Below, one piece after another: positions 42,772-51,079 of a DNA stretch of 64,000 nt (positions are counted from its first letter, which is position 1; each line of letters begins with the position of its first letter). The position numbers were made by a program, and so were the translations under genes. Source of the DNA: Citrobacter amalonaticus (GTDB lineage Bacteria; Pseudomonadota; Gammaproteobacteria; Enterobacterales; Enterobacteriaceae); assembly GCA_028994555.1 (NCBI GenBank), contig JARDVN010000001.1:4092001-4156000 (forward strand), in the 5' to 3' direction. The notes beneath the pieces were generated by a model. That model had not been told where the DNA came from and searched no databases. It worked only from the letters and a program-made list of their open reading frames with translations.

Positions 42772-44044
42772 ATGAAAACTACAGTGAAACTGTCGTTCAT
42801 GATGTTCGTTGAATGGTTTATCTGGGGAGCCTGGTTTGTTCCGCTCTGGCTCTGGTTGAGTAAAAGTGGTTTTACTGCCGGTGAGATTGGCTGGTCTTAT
42901 GCCTGTACCGCGATTGCCGCAATTCTGTCGCCGATCCTCGTGGGCTCGCTGACCGACCGGTTTTTCTCGGCGCAAAAGGTACTGGCGGTGCTGATGTTCG
43001 CCGGTGCGGTACTGATGTATTTTGCCGCTCAACAAACGACGTTCGGTGGATTTTTCCCGCTGCTGCTGGCCTACTCGCTGACCTATATGCCGACCATCGC
43101 ACTGACGAACAGCATCGCGTTTGCCAACGTGCCGGACGTGGAGCGCGACTTCCCACGCATCCGCGTTATGGGCACCATCGGCTGGATTGCCTCCGGTCTC
43201 GCCTGCGGCTTCCTGCCACAGATGCTGGGCTATAACGACATCTCGCCAACCAATATCCCACTGCTGGTGACAGCCGCCAGCTCTGCGCTGCTGGGTATAT
43301 TCGCCTTCTTCCTGCCGGATACCCCGCCGAAAAGCACCGGCAAGATGGACGTCAAAGTCATGCTGGGTCTGGATGCGATTATCCTGCTGCGGGATAAAAA
43401 CTTCCTCGTCTTTTTCTTCTGCTCGTTCCTGTTCGCGATGCCGCTGGCGTTCTATTACATCTTCGCCAATGGCTATCTGACCGAAGTCGGGATGAAAAAC
43501 GCCACCGGCTGGATGACGCTCGGTCAGTTCTCCGAAATCTTCTTTATGCTGGCGTTGCCCTTCTTTACGAAACGCTTTGGTATTAAGAAGGTATTATTAC
43601 TTGGTCTTATCACGGCGGCGATCCGCTACGGCTTCTTCATCTACGGCGGCGCAGACGAATACTTCACTTATGCCCTGCTGTTCCTCGGTATTTTGCTGCA
43701 TGGCGTGAGCTACGACTTCTACTACGTAACGGCATATATCTATGTCGATAAAAAAAGCGCCGGTGCATATGCGTACCGCCGCACAAGGGTTGATTACGCT
43801 CTGCTGTCAGGGCTTCGGCAGCCTGCTGGGCTACCGTCTCGGCGGCGTGATGATGGAAAAAATGTTTGCTTATCCGGAGCCGGTCAACGGCCTGACCTTT
43901 AACTGGGCAGGCATGTGGACATTCGGGGCGGTGATGATCGCCGTGATAGCCGTACTATTTATGATTTTCTTTCGCGAATCAGACAAAGAAATTACCGCTA
44001 TTGAGGTTCGCGAGACTGCGTTGACACAAGGGGAAGTAAAATGA
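42772..44044 (+). CDS. yegT: Putative nucleoside transporter YegT (one +1 frameshift)
   Basis: A major-facilitator, nucleoside:H+ symporter-family (NupG/XapB type) permease with 12 predicted helices. It begins KLSFMMFVEWFIWGAWFVPLW, the family's helix-1 signature. The start is chosen at ATG 42772 with AAGGA upstream, matching E. coli. The frame breaks at the seven-A run 43750-43756; corrected length is 423 residues against 425. It heads a three-gene operon; its stop overlaps the yegU ATG. Confidence 0.92.
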
Positions 44045-45046
44045 AAGCAGAACGTATTCTCGGTGCTCTTTATGGGCAGGCGTTAGGGGGATGCGATGGG
44101 GATGCCGTCAGAACTGTGGCCCAGAGCCCGCGTTAAAGCGCACTTTGGCTGGATTGACCGCTTTCTGCCGGGCCCGCAAGAGAACAATGCGGCCTGTTAT
44201 TTTGGCCGCGCAGAATTTACCGACGATACCTCAATGGCGCTCTGTCTGGCGGATGCTCTGCTGGAACGCGACGGCGAGATCGACCCGGACCTGATTGGGC
44301 GTAATATTCTCGACTGGGCGCTGCGCTTTGACGCCTTCAATAAAAACGTTCTCGGGCCGACATCGAAAATCGCTCTGAACGCCATTCGCGACGGGAAACC
44401 GGTGGCGGAACTGGAGAATAACGGCGTGACCAACGGCGCAGCGATGCGTGTGTCGCCGCTGGGATGCCTGCTGCCGGCGCGCGATCTGGATGCGTTTATC
44501 GATGACGTGGCGCTCGCCTCCAGTCCGACGCACAAATCGGATCTGGCGATCGCCGGTGCGGTGGTGGTGGCATGGGCGATTTCACGGGCGATCGATGGCG
44601 AATCGTGGGGTGATATTGTTGACGCCCTCCCCGCAATCGCCCTGCACGCCCAACAAAAACGCATTACCACGTTTAGCGCCTCGCTTTCTGCGCGTCTGGA
44701 GATAGCGTTGAAGATTGTGCGCCAGGCCGACGGTGCCGAAGCGGCCAGCGAACAGTTGTATCAGGTAGTCGGTGCCGGAACCAGTACGATTGAATCGGTG
44801 GCGTGTGCCATTGCGATGGTTGAACTGGCAAAAACGGATCCCAATCGCTGCGCCATTTTGTGTGCCAATCTCGGCGGCGATACCGATACCATTGGGGCAA
44901 TGGCGACAGCCATTTGTGGCGCATTACAGGGCATCAACGCCATCAATCCTGTGTGGAAACAGGAGCTGGATACGATAAACCAGCTCGATTTCAGCCGCTA
45001 CGCGACGGCGCTTACGCGCCTGCGCCAACGTCGGGAGGCGTCATGA
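44041..45046 (+). CDS. yegU: ADP-ribosylglycohydrolase-family protein YegU (one +1 frameshift)
   Basis: A member of the dinitrogenase-reductase-activating/ADP-ribosylglycohydrolase fold, expected to hydrolyse an N-glycosidic bond of an ADP-ribosyl or nucleoside-like substrate. Metal-binding acidic motifs are visible: FTDDTSMAL near residues 60-68 and GGDTDTIGAMATA near the C terminus. The frame breaks very early at the five-G run 44086-44090, where four bases fit (GQALGDAMGMP); corrected length is 334 residues, as in E. coli. Confidence 0.91.
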
Positions 45047-46008
45047 ACACTTCTCGTTTAACCGAACTGTTGCCCGGTTTAACGACTCGCCAGCCGGTCA
45101 CGGTTGTCGGCGCGGCGGTCATCGATGTGATTGCTGATGCCTATGCCCTGCCCTGGCGCGGGTGTGACATTGAGCTGAAGCAGCAAGGCGTTAACGTCGG
45201 CGGCTGCGCGCTGAACATCGCCGTGGCGCTGAAACGGCTGGGTATTGATGCCGGTAACGCCCTGCCGCTGGGCCAGGGCGTATGGGCGGAGATCATTCGT
45301 AACCGGATGGCGAAAGAAGGGTTACACAGCCTCATCGAGACCGCGCAAGGTGATAACGGCTGGTGCCTGGCGCTGGTCGAACCGGATGGCGAGCGCACGT
45401 TTATGTCATTCAGCGGCGTTGAGAACCAATGGAATACCGACTGGCTGGCTCAGCTCACCATCGCACCTGACAGCCTGATTTATCTCTCGGGTTATCAGTT
45501 AGCCTCGCCCTGCGGCGAGCTGCTGGTGCAATGGCTGGAAGGGCTGGATCGCGTTACGCCGTTTATCGATTTTGGCCCGCGTATTGGCGATATTCCTGAT
45601 GCGCTGATGGCGCGCATTCTGGCCTGTCGCCCTCTGGTGTCGCTTAACCGCCAGGAAGCGGAAATCGCGGCGGAACGGTTGGGTCTCAGCCAGGTGGTGG
45701 AAGACTTAGGCGCGCAGTGGGTGAAGCGATTTGCTGCACCATTAATCGTGCGCCATGACAAAGACGGTGCCTGGTACTTCAGCCCGCAATCCTGCGGATG
45801 CGTACCGGCCTTCCCGACGACGGTCGTTGATACGATTGGCGCCGGTGACAGCCACGCGGGCGGCATGCTGGCCGGGCTGGCGTCGGGCTGGTCGCTGGCG
45901 GACGCGGTGCTGCTCGGTAACGCGGTGGCATCGTGGGTGGTTGGACATCGCGGCGGTGACTGTGCGCCGTTTCATGAGGAGTTACTCCTCGCACACAAAG
46001 ACGTATAA
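45043..46008 (+). CDS. yegV: PfkB-family sugar/nucleoside kinase YegV
   Basis: A ribokinase-fold kinase of unproven substrate. PfkB signature 1 region (NVGGCALNIAVALKRLG) is near residues 50-66 and signature 2 with the catalytic base is DTIGAGDSHAGGMLAG near 263-278. Intact at 321 residues as in E. coli. Starts by ATGA overlap with yegU. Together with YegT and YegU it suggests uptake, glycosidic cleavage and phosphorylation of a nucleoside-like compound. Its 3' end overlaps convergent yegW by 27 bp. Confidence 0.92.
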   Translation: MNTSRLTELLPGLTTRQPVTVVGAAVIDVIADAYALPWRGCDIELKQQGVNVGGCALNIAVALKRLGIDAGNALPLGQGVWAEIIRNRMAKEGLHSLIETAQGDNGWCLALVEPDGERTFMSFSGVENQWNTDWLAQLTIAPDSLIYLSGYQLASPCGELLVQWLEGLDRVTPFIDFGPRIGDIPDALMARILACRPLVSLNRQEAEIAAERLGLSQVVEDLGAQWVKRFAAPLIVRHDKDGAWYFSPQSCGCVPAFPTTVVDTIGAGDSHAGGMLAGLASGWSLADAVLLGNAVASWVVGHRGGDCAPFHEELLLAHKDV

Positions 46009-46728
46009 ATCGCTTCGGCAGTAGCTGATGCTGTACTCGATAGGCCGCTGCTGTTGGTCAAGCGCCACCTGTTTGATCACCAGCACCGGCACTTTGCTGT
46101 CCATCTGGATATGCGACTGGAACTCAGCATCCGGCATTTTTGCACTCACCCGTGAGCGGGTACGCTGCGGGTGGATGTGCTGGCTGCGGAAATAGTCGTA
46201 CAGCGATATGCCAATCTCATCAGCGTCATGAATGAGGTGCGCGGGCACCCACGACTCTTCAATAGACACGGCATCTTCATCGACGTAGCGGATACGCTTG
46301 AGCAGAAACACATCACTGCCGGCGGCAATCGCCAACTGCTGCGCCACCTCTTCAGGACACTTAACGACGCGCTTGTTGACCCATAAGGTGTCTGGTTTTT
46401 TCCCGCGTAACACCACCTGCTGAGAAAACCCCTTCGCCTCTTTCAGCGAATACTCAAAGATGTTGTTGATCTGCGTCCCGTAGCCGCGCGCGCGCGTCAC
46501 GACCCCCTCTTCTTCCAGCGCCTGCATCGCTTTACGCACCGTAATGCGTGAGACACCGGTTAACTGGCTGAGATCGCGCTCTCCTGGCAGAATATTGCCA
46601 TGCTCAAGCACGCCACTGCGCACGGCATTTTTCACCGTCTCGGCAAACTTGATATAAAGCGGCGTGTTATCCACCGCTGAAATACGATCGTTCAGTTGCG
46701 CGATAAGCTGAGTATGCGCTTGTTCCAT
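45982..46728 (-). CDS. yegW: GntR/HutC-family transcriptional regulator YegW
   Basis: The N-terminal winged helix (about 18-85: GERDLSQLTGVSRITVRKAM) is followed by a C-terminal UTRA effector domain (about 100-245). Intact at 248 residues as in E. coli. Position next to yegTUV makes it the likely regulator of that operon. The effector is unknown; UTRA domains usually bind sugar phosphates or related metabolites. Confidence 0.93.
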   Translation of the reverse strand: MEQAHTQLIAQLNDRISAVDNTPLYIKFAETVKNAVRSGVLEHGNILPGERDLSQLTGVSRITVRKAMQALEEEGVVTRARGYGTQINNIFEYSLKEAKGFSQQVVLRGKKPDTLWVNKRVVKCPEEVAQQLAIAAGSDVFLLKRIRYVDEDAVSIEESWVPAHLIHDADEIGISLYDYFRSQHIHPQRTRSRVSAKMPDAEFQSHIQMDSKVPVLVIKQVALDQQQRPIEYSISYCRSDLYVFVCEE

Positions 46729-46769
46729 GAGTCTTTTTCCTGACAGCCCGTCTGCTGCCAGTATATACG

Positions 46770-47570
46770 CTACCAGTACGCGTGGAAATGATGAACAGGC
46801 CCGATGCCGTGCCCAACCTCCAGCGTGTCGGCCTGCGCCAGCGCCGCCGACAGCCAGACTTTCGCCTCCTGCACCGCCCCGGCCCAGTCGGTATGTCGCG
46901 GACGCAGCGCCGCCAGCGCCGCGGAGAGCGTACAGCCCGTGCCGTGCGTGTTTTTCGTCATTACCCGCGGCGCGGTAAAGCGCTGTTCACCGGTCGCTGT
47001 AAAGAGCCAGTCAGGACTTTGCTCATCGTCCAGATGACCACCTTTCATCAACACGGCGCCACAGCCCATCGCCAACAGCGCCCGCCCCTGTTCCAGCATC
47101 TCTTTCTCGTTGCGCGCGTGCGGGCAATCCAGCAGCGCCGCCGCTTCCGGCAGATTAGGGGTAATCAGAGAAACCTGCGGTAACAGCCGCTTGCGCAATG
47201 TCTCAACGGCGGAAGGCGACAGCAACGGATCGCCGCTTTTCGCCAGCATGACTGTATCAAGCACCACATTTTGCACCTGATGGCGCTGCAAGCGCTCCGC
47301 CACCGCTTCGACGATATCCGTTTCTGCCAGCATGCCGATTTTGGTGGTGTCAATGCGTACATCACTGAACACCGAATCAAGCTGCGCGGCGACAAAATCA
47401 GGCTCAATACGATACACAGACTGCACGCCCAGGGTATTTTGCGCCACCAGCGCGGTAATTACCGCACAGCCGTAAGCGCCGAGCGCCGAGAAGGTTTTTA
47501 GATCGGCCTGAATGCCCGCGCCACCGCTGGGATCCGTACCGGCAATGGTTAATGCGTTGATCCGTTTCAT
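46770..47570 (-). CDS. thiD: Hydroxymethylpyrimidine/phosphomethylpyrimidine kinase ThiD
   Basis: Phosphorylates HMP and HMP-phosphate for thiamine synthesis. Ribokinase-like fold with [21 protein letters not shown] at the N terminus and the catalytic [17 protein letters not shown] motif near 205-221. The 266 residues equal E. coli. The start [11 protein letters not shown] is conserved; a longer in-frame extension lies inside thiM. Overlaps thiM by 4 nt and is cotranscribed behind the TPP riboswitch. Confidence 0.96.
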   Translation of the reverse strand: MKRINALTIAGTDPSGGAGIQADLKTFSALGAYGCAVITALVAQNTLGVQSVYRIEPDFVAAQLDSVFSDVRIDTTKIGMLAETDIVEAVAERLQRHQVQNVVLDTVMLAKSGDPLLSPSAVETLRKRLLPQVSLITPNLPEAAALLDCPHARNEKEMLEQGRALLAMGCGAVLMKGGHLDDEQSPDWLFTATGEQRFTAPRVMTKNTHGTGCTLSAALAALRPRHTDWAGAVQEAKVWLSAALAQADTLEVGHGIGPVHHFHAYW

Positions 47571-48356
47571 ACCGCCGCCTCCGCATCCAGATGGTAGAGT
47601 GCGTCGAGAAACGCCGGGATAAAGCTGCCGGGACCGTGACTGGTCTTTGTCGCGAGTTCTCCCGCCTGTTTCATCCAGCAACAGGCAGAAGCAATATTGT
47701 GCAGCCTGTCTCCAGCCAGAGCGCAGCTGGCCGCGACTACCGCCGAAAGGGCGCAACCGGTGCCCACCACTTTCGTCATCAGCGGGTTACCACCCGTGAC
47801 ACCCAGAGTGCGCTCGCCGTCGGTGACGTAATCCACTTCGCCGGTGACCACCACAACAGCGCCAGTCTGGCGTGCCAGAATCTGCGCCGCCGGCAGAGCC
47901 GTTGCAACCGCATCGGTGGCATCCACTCCGCGCCCCCCCGGCGCTTTCACCGGCTAACGCCAGGATTTCTGAAGCATTGCCGCGAAGGGCGGCAGGTTTT
48001 AACGCAAGGAGTTCAAGGCAAAAACGTCGACGGTATTCAAGCGCGCCCACGGCAACCGGGTCCAGCGTCCAGGGGGTGTTGGCGCTGTTTGCCTGCTCAA
48101 CCGCCGCCCGCATTGCCTGCGCACGCGGTTGTGTCAACGTGCCGACGTTGATGAGCAACGCGCTGGCAAGAGCGGCAAACTGGCGAGCTTCTCCGGGCTC
48201 AATCACCATCGCCGGAGAAGCCCCCAGCGCCAGTAGCGTATTGGCGGTAAAACTCTGTACGACGTCATTGGTCATACAATGTGTTAACGGAGAAAGGGTA
48301 CGAAAATCTTGTAAGGTACGAACCGCATGTTCGCGGCTGTGCAGGTCAGGCTGCAT
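47567..48356 (-). CDS. thiM: Hydroxyethylthiazole kinase ThiM (one +1 frameshift)
   Basis: A thiazole salvage kinase. [26 protein letters not shown] near the N terminus is the HET-binding region, and [15 protein letters not shown] holds the anion hole and catalytic Cys. The frame breaks at the seven-C run 47933-47939; corrected length is 262 residues, as in E. coli. First gene of thiMD, 43 nt after the riboswitch. Confidence 0.94.
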
Positions 48357-48399
48357 GGTTACGCTCCTGCCCGCGCGAAGAAGGGACACGAGCAGTGCC

Positions 48400-48480
48400 T
48401 GACTTCCCTACGCTGGCATTATCCAGATCAGGTGGTACGGGTATTTCTCAGCCCTTCGTGAAAAGGGGCACCCCGAGTCA
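48400..48480 (-). promoter_or_regulatory. TPP riboswitch (THI element) of thiMD
   Basis: On the minus strand the aptamer reads GACTCGGGGTGCCC, a short P3 helix, the highly conserved GGCTGAGAAATACCCGTACC, ACCTGATCTGGATAATGCCA, then GCGTAGGGAAGTC. All the TPP-contacting positions (CUGAGA, ACCYG, GGGAAG) are intact. As in E. coli thiM, binding of thiamine pyrophosphate should sequester the thiM ribosome site. Confidence 0.95.
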
Positions 48481-49080
48481 ACATACTTAGAAAACAATTA
48501 TTTACACATCAATAATTTGTACTTTTTAGTGTAACCGGTGCTGTAGGCAGGGCGCAAGAATTTTCGATTTACCCCAGCCGTTATCACTGACTGGAATAGC
48601 TTAATCACGCAGTGGATCACCTGTCGCTGTAAATATTTTATATTTAACTATCGCCATACTGAAAAACAAGTCTGTGATATTTTTGATAGATATTTAACAA
48701 ATAATTAAAGAATATTCAAGAATCGTATTTCCAGGGGGAATCCCATATCTAATTCATGTTATTTAAACATTCAGACATTTTTATAATTACATTTTAAAAG
48801 TTAACTTTCAGGTTAAGTAAACGCCTCTTTCATTTGAAGGCACATTTATTACTTACTTTATTTATCATATCCAGCCACGTTAGCTATATGTGCTTTATGT
48901 GACATAGATCAACATCACCAAACACCTCTTAAGTGATAGTTCATTTTCGTTACTAAAAAAAGTTACGGCTAAAGATATACCTGCGTGAGCACATGAACAT
49001 AACCGGGTAATCACTGCTCAACGAAGTGAGAGCCGATAACGCTAATATTTATTCCTTAATAAGTTAATGAGACTCCTTAA
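48481..49080. other. AT-rich 600-bp region between thiMD and the YadA-like gene
   Basis: No gene is seen. The sequence is clearly richer in A and T than its neighbours. It holds the thiM promoter at the left and the YadA-like gene's leader at the right. It contains several poly-A/poly-T tracts and a CRP/FNR-like site at 48898-48913. Composition suggests acquired DNA and a likely H-NS target. Confidence 0.6.
48898..48913. promoter_or_regulatory. CRP/FNR-like site upstream of the YadA-like gene
   Basis: TGTGA-CATAGA-TCAAC matches the CRP consensus TGTGA-N6-TCACA at 8 of 10 positions and contains a good FNR half-site ATCAA. It is 168-183 bp upstream of the start codon. Whether a promoter lies at fitting distance is not clear from the sequence. 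Confidence 0.35.
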
Positions 49081-49776
49081 ATGATATCTATTAATAAATC
49101 TGTTGTTGCTGTAATGACGTGTGGTGCTGTTATTGCTGGTTCAATAAACGTTGCGCATGCTTTCGATTTTGCAACCGATGTAAGCGGTTCTACTCAATGG
49201 GCGCAAAATATTCAGGGGCAAGTAGACGGTTTGTCCAGTGATGCCGCAACGCTGTACCAGGAAAGCGCTACTAATAATACCCGCATAACGGCACTTGAGA
49301 ATGCACCTAAGCCGCAAGACGGTGCAAAAGGCGATAAAGGCGATAAAGGCGATAAAGGTGATACAGGCGCGACGACAACTATCACTAAGAAAGAAGTTGA
49401 TACCGCAACTATTAGCAAGGTTAAGACGCTGTCAACTCAAACCGCTACACAATCTGCTGACCTGAACGCCGCTAAGTCGTTCTTCAACACTCAGACGCAA
49501 CACGCTAACGAGCGTATGAGCAACATTGAAGATCAGCAAAATAGCGATCGCAAAGAATATCGCGCGGGTATCGCTGGAGCAGCTTCTATCGCTGGCTTGC
49601 ATTATGTAGATACTGATAACGCTGTGGCTATCGGTGCGGCTAATTTCAAAGATCAGCAAGGTTACGCATTAGGTTATCGTCATAAGTTCGCAGAGAATGT
49701 CGCTGCTACCCTTTCTACTTCTGGTACTTCTGACGGTGATGAAATCGTAGCCGCTTCTGCTTCTGTTGGCTGGTAA
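49081..49776 (+). CDS. Small YadA-like trimeric autotransporter with collagen-like insert
   Basis: 231 residues. A signal peptide of about 27 residues ends at AHA before FDF. A short polar helical stretch follows (about 38-75), then six Gly-x-y triplets at 81-98 (GAKGDKGDKGDKGDTGAT). A second helical stalk rich in T, A, Q and N runs about 100-160. The C-terminal YadA-type anchor (about 163-231) has RAGIAGAASIAGLHYV, the AVAIGAANF strand, GYALGYRHKFAENVAATLSTSG and a final aromatic SVGW. There is no SVAIG-type head domain, so it looks like a stalk plus membrane anchor. No Shine-Dalgarno sequence is obvious before the ATG. No frameshift. I do not recognise a named orthologue; surface adhesion or host-protein binding is inference. 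Confidence 0.85.
   Translation: MISINKSVVAVMTCGAVIAGSINVAHAFDFATDVSGSTQWAQNIQGQVDGLSSDAATLYQESATNNTRITALENAPKPQDGAKGDKGDKGDKGDTGATTTITKKEVDTATISKVKTLSTQTATQSADLNAAKSFFNTQTQHANERMSNIEDQQNSDRKEYRAGIAGAASIAGLHYVDTDNAVAIGAANFKDQQGYALGYRHKFAENVAATLSTSGTSDGDEIVAASASVGW
49330..49365 (+). repeat. 9-bp tandem repeat coding the collagen-like GDK triplets
   Basis: GGCGATAAA occurs three times exactly in tandem (49330-49356), followed by the variant GGTGATACA. Each unit encodes Gly-Asp-Lys, so unit gain or loss stays in frame and would change stalk length by three residues. Confidence 0.85.
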
Positions 49777-50206
49777 GCAACTCATAATAACCAGGATAAA
49801 AAGTAATCTTTGCTATGTTGCCGTATAATCTCTGCTGCTTTTTCTCAAACTTCGCCTATAAAAAAAGCGGGTAATATTCGATGTACAAAGTTCGGAAGGG
49901 TCTTATCCATAGCGATTCAGTCATCTGTTTTATTTGATGAACTTATTAAACAATCGGTATACATAATATTAATGTCAGCATTACTGGAATCTCTGACCAT
50001 TATATTATTTATCAACAATTATGATCCGTATCAACATTGTCAACCCACACCTGACCAATAGTTTATGAATCAGGCAATCTGTATGTTGACATTAATGTTA
50101 TGTTGATATCCAAATTAACTTTTACATTTTTATAAAGTAACGGTTTATACGCATTTGATAGCACAGTTTCGGAGACGCCTGATGTTAATTGCCTGAGCGT
50201 ATTGAA
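49777..50206. other. AT-rich gap after the YadA-like gene
   Basis: No supported gene. An 83-codon plus-strand frame at 49810-50061 has no ribosome site and no family resemblance. The gap contains the 141-bp inverted-repeat element described separately and no clear rho-independent terminator for the YadA-like gene. Confidence 0.5.
49962..50102. mobile_element. MITE-like element with 20-bp terminal inverted repeats
   Basis: The left end CATAATATTAATGTCAGCAT (49962-49981) and the complement of the right end, CATAACATTAATGTCAACAT (50102-50083), agree at 18 of 20 positions and bound a 141-bp noncoding AT-rich segment. A direct target duplication is not clear. It could be a miniature inverted-repeat element, or the remains of an insertion sequence, or simply a long-range RNA stem. 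Confidence 0.4.
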
Positions 50207-50314
50207 ATGAAGTTTTTCGTCCTCCAGCTCAGTTTGTATCTTTTGATGATACTGTGTGGATTTGTCGCCGGAGCCATGTATGCCCAGAATCTACATTTTT
50301 GCGTCTGGGGTTAA
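50207..50314 (+). CDS. Possible 35-residue membrane miniprotein
   Basis: An ORF of 36 codons. It starts MKFFVLQLSLYLLMIL, continues CGFVAGAMYAQN and ends LHFCVWG. Residues 3-25 form one strongly hydrophobic segment with a GxxxG-like GFVAG stretch. A short polar C terminus carries a second Cys. A weak GAGCG lies upstream of the ATG. It is 50 bp before a lipoprotein gene on the same strand. Not recognised; may be chance. Confidence 0.4.
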   Translation: MKFFVLQLSLYLLMILCGFVAGAMYAQNLHFCVWG

Positions 50315-50364
50315 ATTATGTTAGTTCCTTATCGCAGTCAGTCGTTTTAAATAAAGGTAATCGT

Positions 50365-50833
50365 ATGAAAAAGTTAATGATGATTAGCATTGTCCCATTG
50401 GTGATGGCTTTAGCCGGTTGTTCCACCGCGGCAGAAAGAATGGCGAAATGTGAAAGTGAAGGCGTATCAAAAGATACCTGTTATGCCGTTGAGCAAAACA
50501 GACAAGCGAGCATGAATGCCGTGGCGGAAAAACAGGCGCTGGAAAACGCGGCGCAGTATGCACAAGCGGCAAAAGCAGAACATGTCGCTGACCCTTTGCG
50601 GATGACTGAATTTACCGGGCCTGGTGTGAAGGCCAGCATCAACAATGGCTTTACTCAGGGAACCATCAACAATAAAAAAAGCAACGGTAAAGCGCTTCAA
50701 CGAAAACTACTATGAACTGAGCGGCGCGGGTTATGTCGTCTCCATTTCATTGAATGCCGAAGGTGTGGAAAGTGCCTCGTACACAAAAGCGCATAGCCGC
50801 GTTAATGGCATTGTTCAGTTTGTTCAGAAATAA
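50365..50833 (+). CDS. Unrecognised lipoprotein (one +1 frameshift)
   Basis: AAGGTAA at good spacing precedes the ATG. Signal peptide MKKLMMISIVPLVMALAGC ends in the lipobox LAGC (Cys19). The mature part has a Cys pair (AKCESEGVSKDTC), an Ala/Gln-rich helix (NAVAEKQALENAAQYAQAAK), then a compact C-terminal region (VKRFNENYYELSGAGYVVSISL). The frame breaks at the seven-A run 50674-50680; corrected length is 155 residues. The frame-corrected C terminus keeps coding character to a clean stop, which supports one gene. No family name can be given. Confidence 0.75.
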
Positions 50834-50836
50834 TGG

Positions 50837-50862
50837 CTGAAAGCCCCCCGTCTGTCCGTGGG
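50837..50862 (+). terminator. Hairpin after the lipoprotein gene
   Basis: AGCCCC and GGGGCT arms around CCGTCTGTCCGT lie 4 nt after the stop codon. No U-run follows, so it is at best a weak terminator or an mRNA end-stabilising stem. Confidence 0.45.
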
Positions 50863-51079
50863 GCTACTGCCCGCACCTTTGCATCCAGGAAAGATAAACA
50901 GCATAAGAAGCCATCATCAAAAACGGAATTCTTCTATAGTGAGAGGTTAGCGGAGAGTGTAAGTTTACATTTTTTACGAAATTTCCGGGAATCTAACAAA
51001 CCAGCGCTTGTCAGTTATCATGAAAGCCGGGAAAGTTACACGGCTGATTTTGAGGATCCTAACAGTGGAGCGTAGAAGT

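Noticed and set aside
49810..50061. 83-codon plus-strand ORF after the YadA-like gene
   Set aside because: No ribosome site and no recognisable domain; it also runs through the inverted-repeat element. Considered as an insertion-sequence remnant but no transposase motif could be seen.
50833..51075. 80-codon ORF between the lipoprotein gene and rcnB
   Set aside because: Composition and residue order look random, it starts inside the preceding stop and includes the hairpin; no homologue is recognisable.
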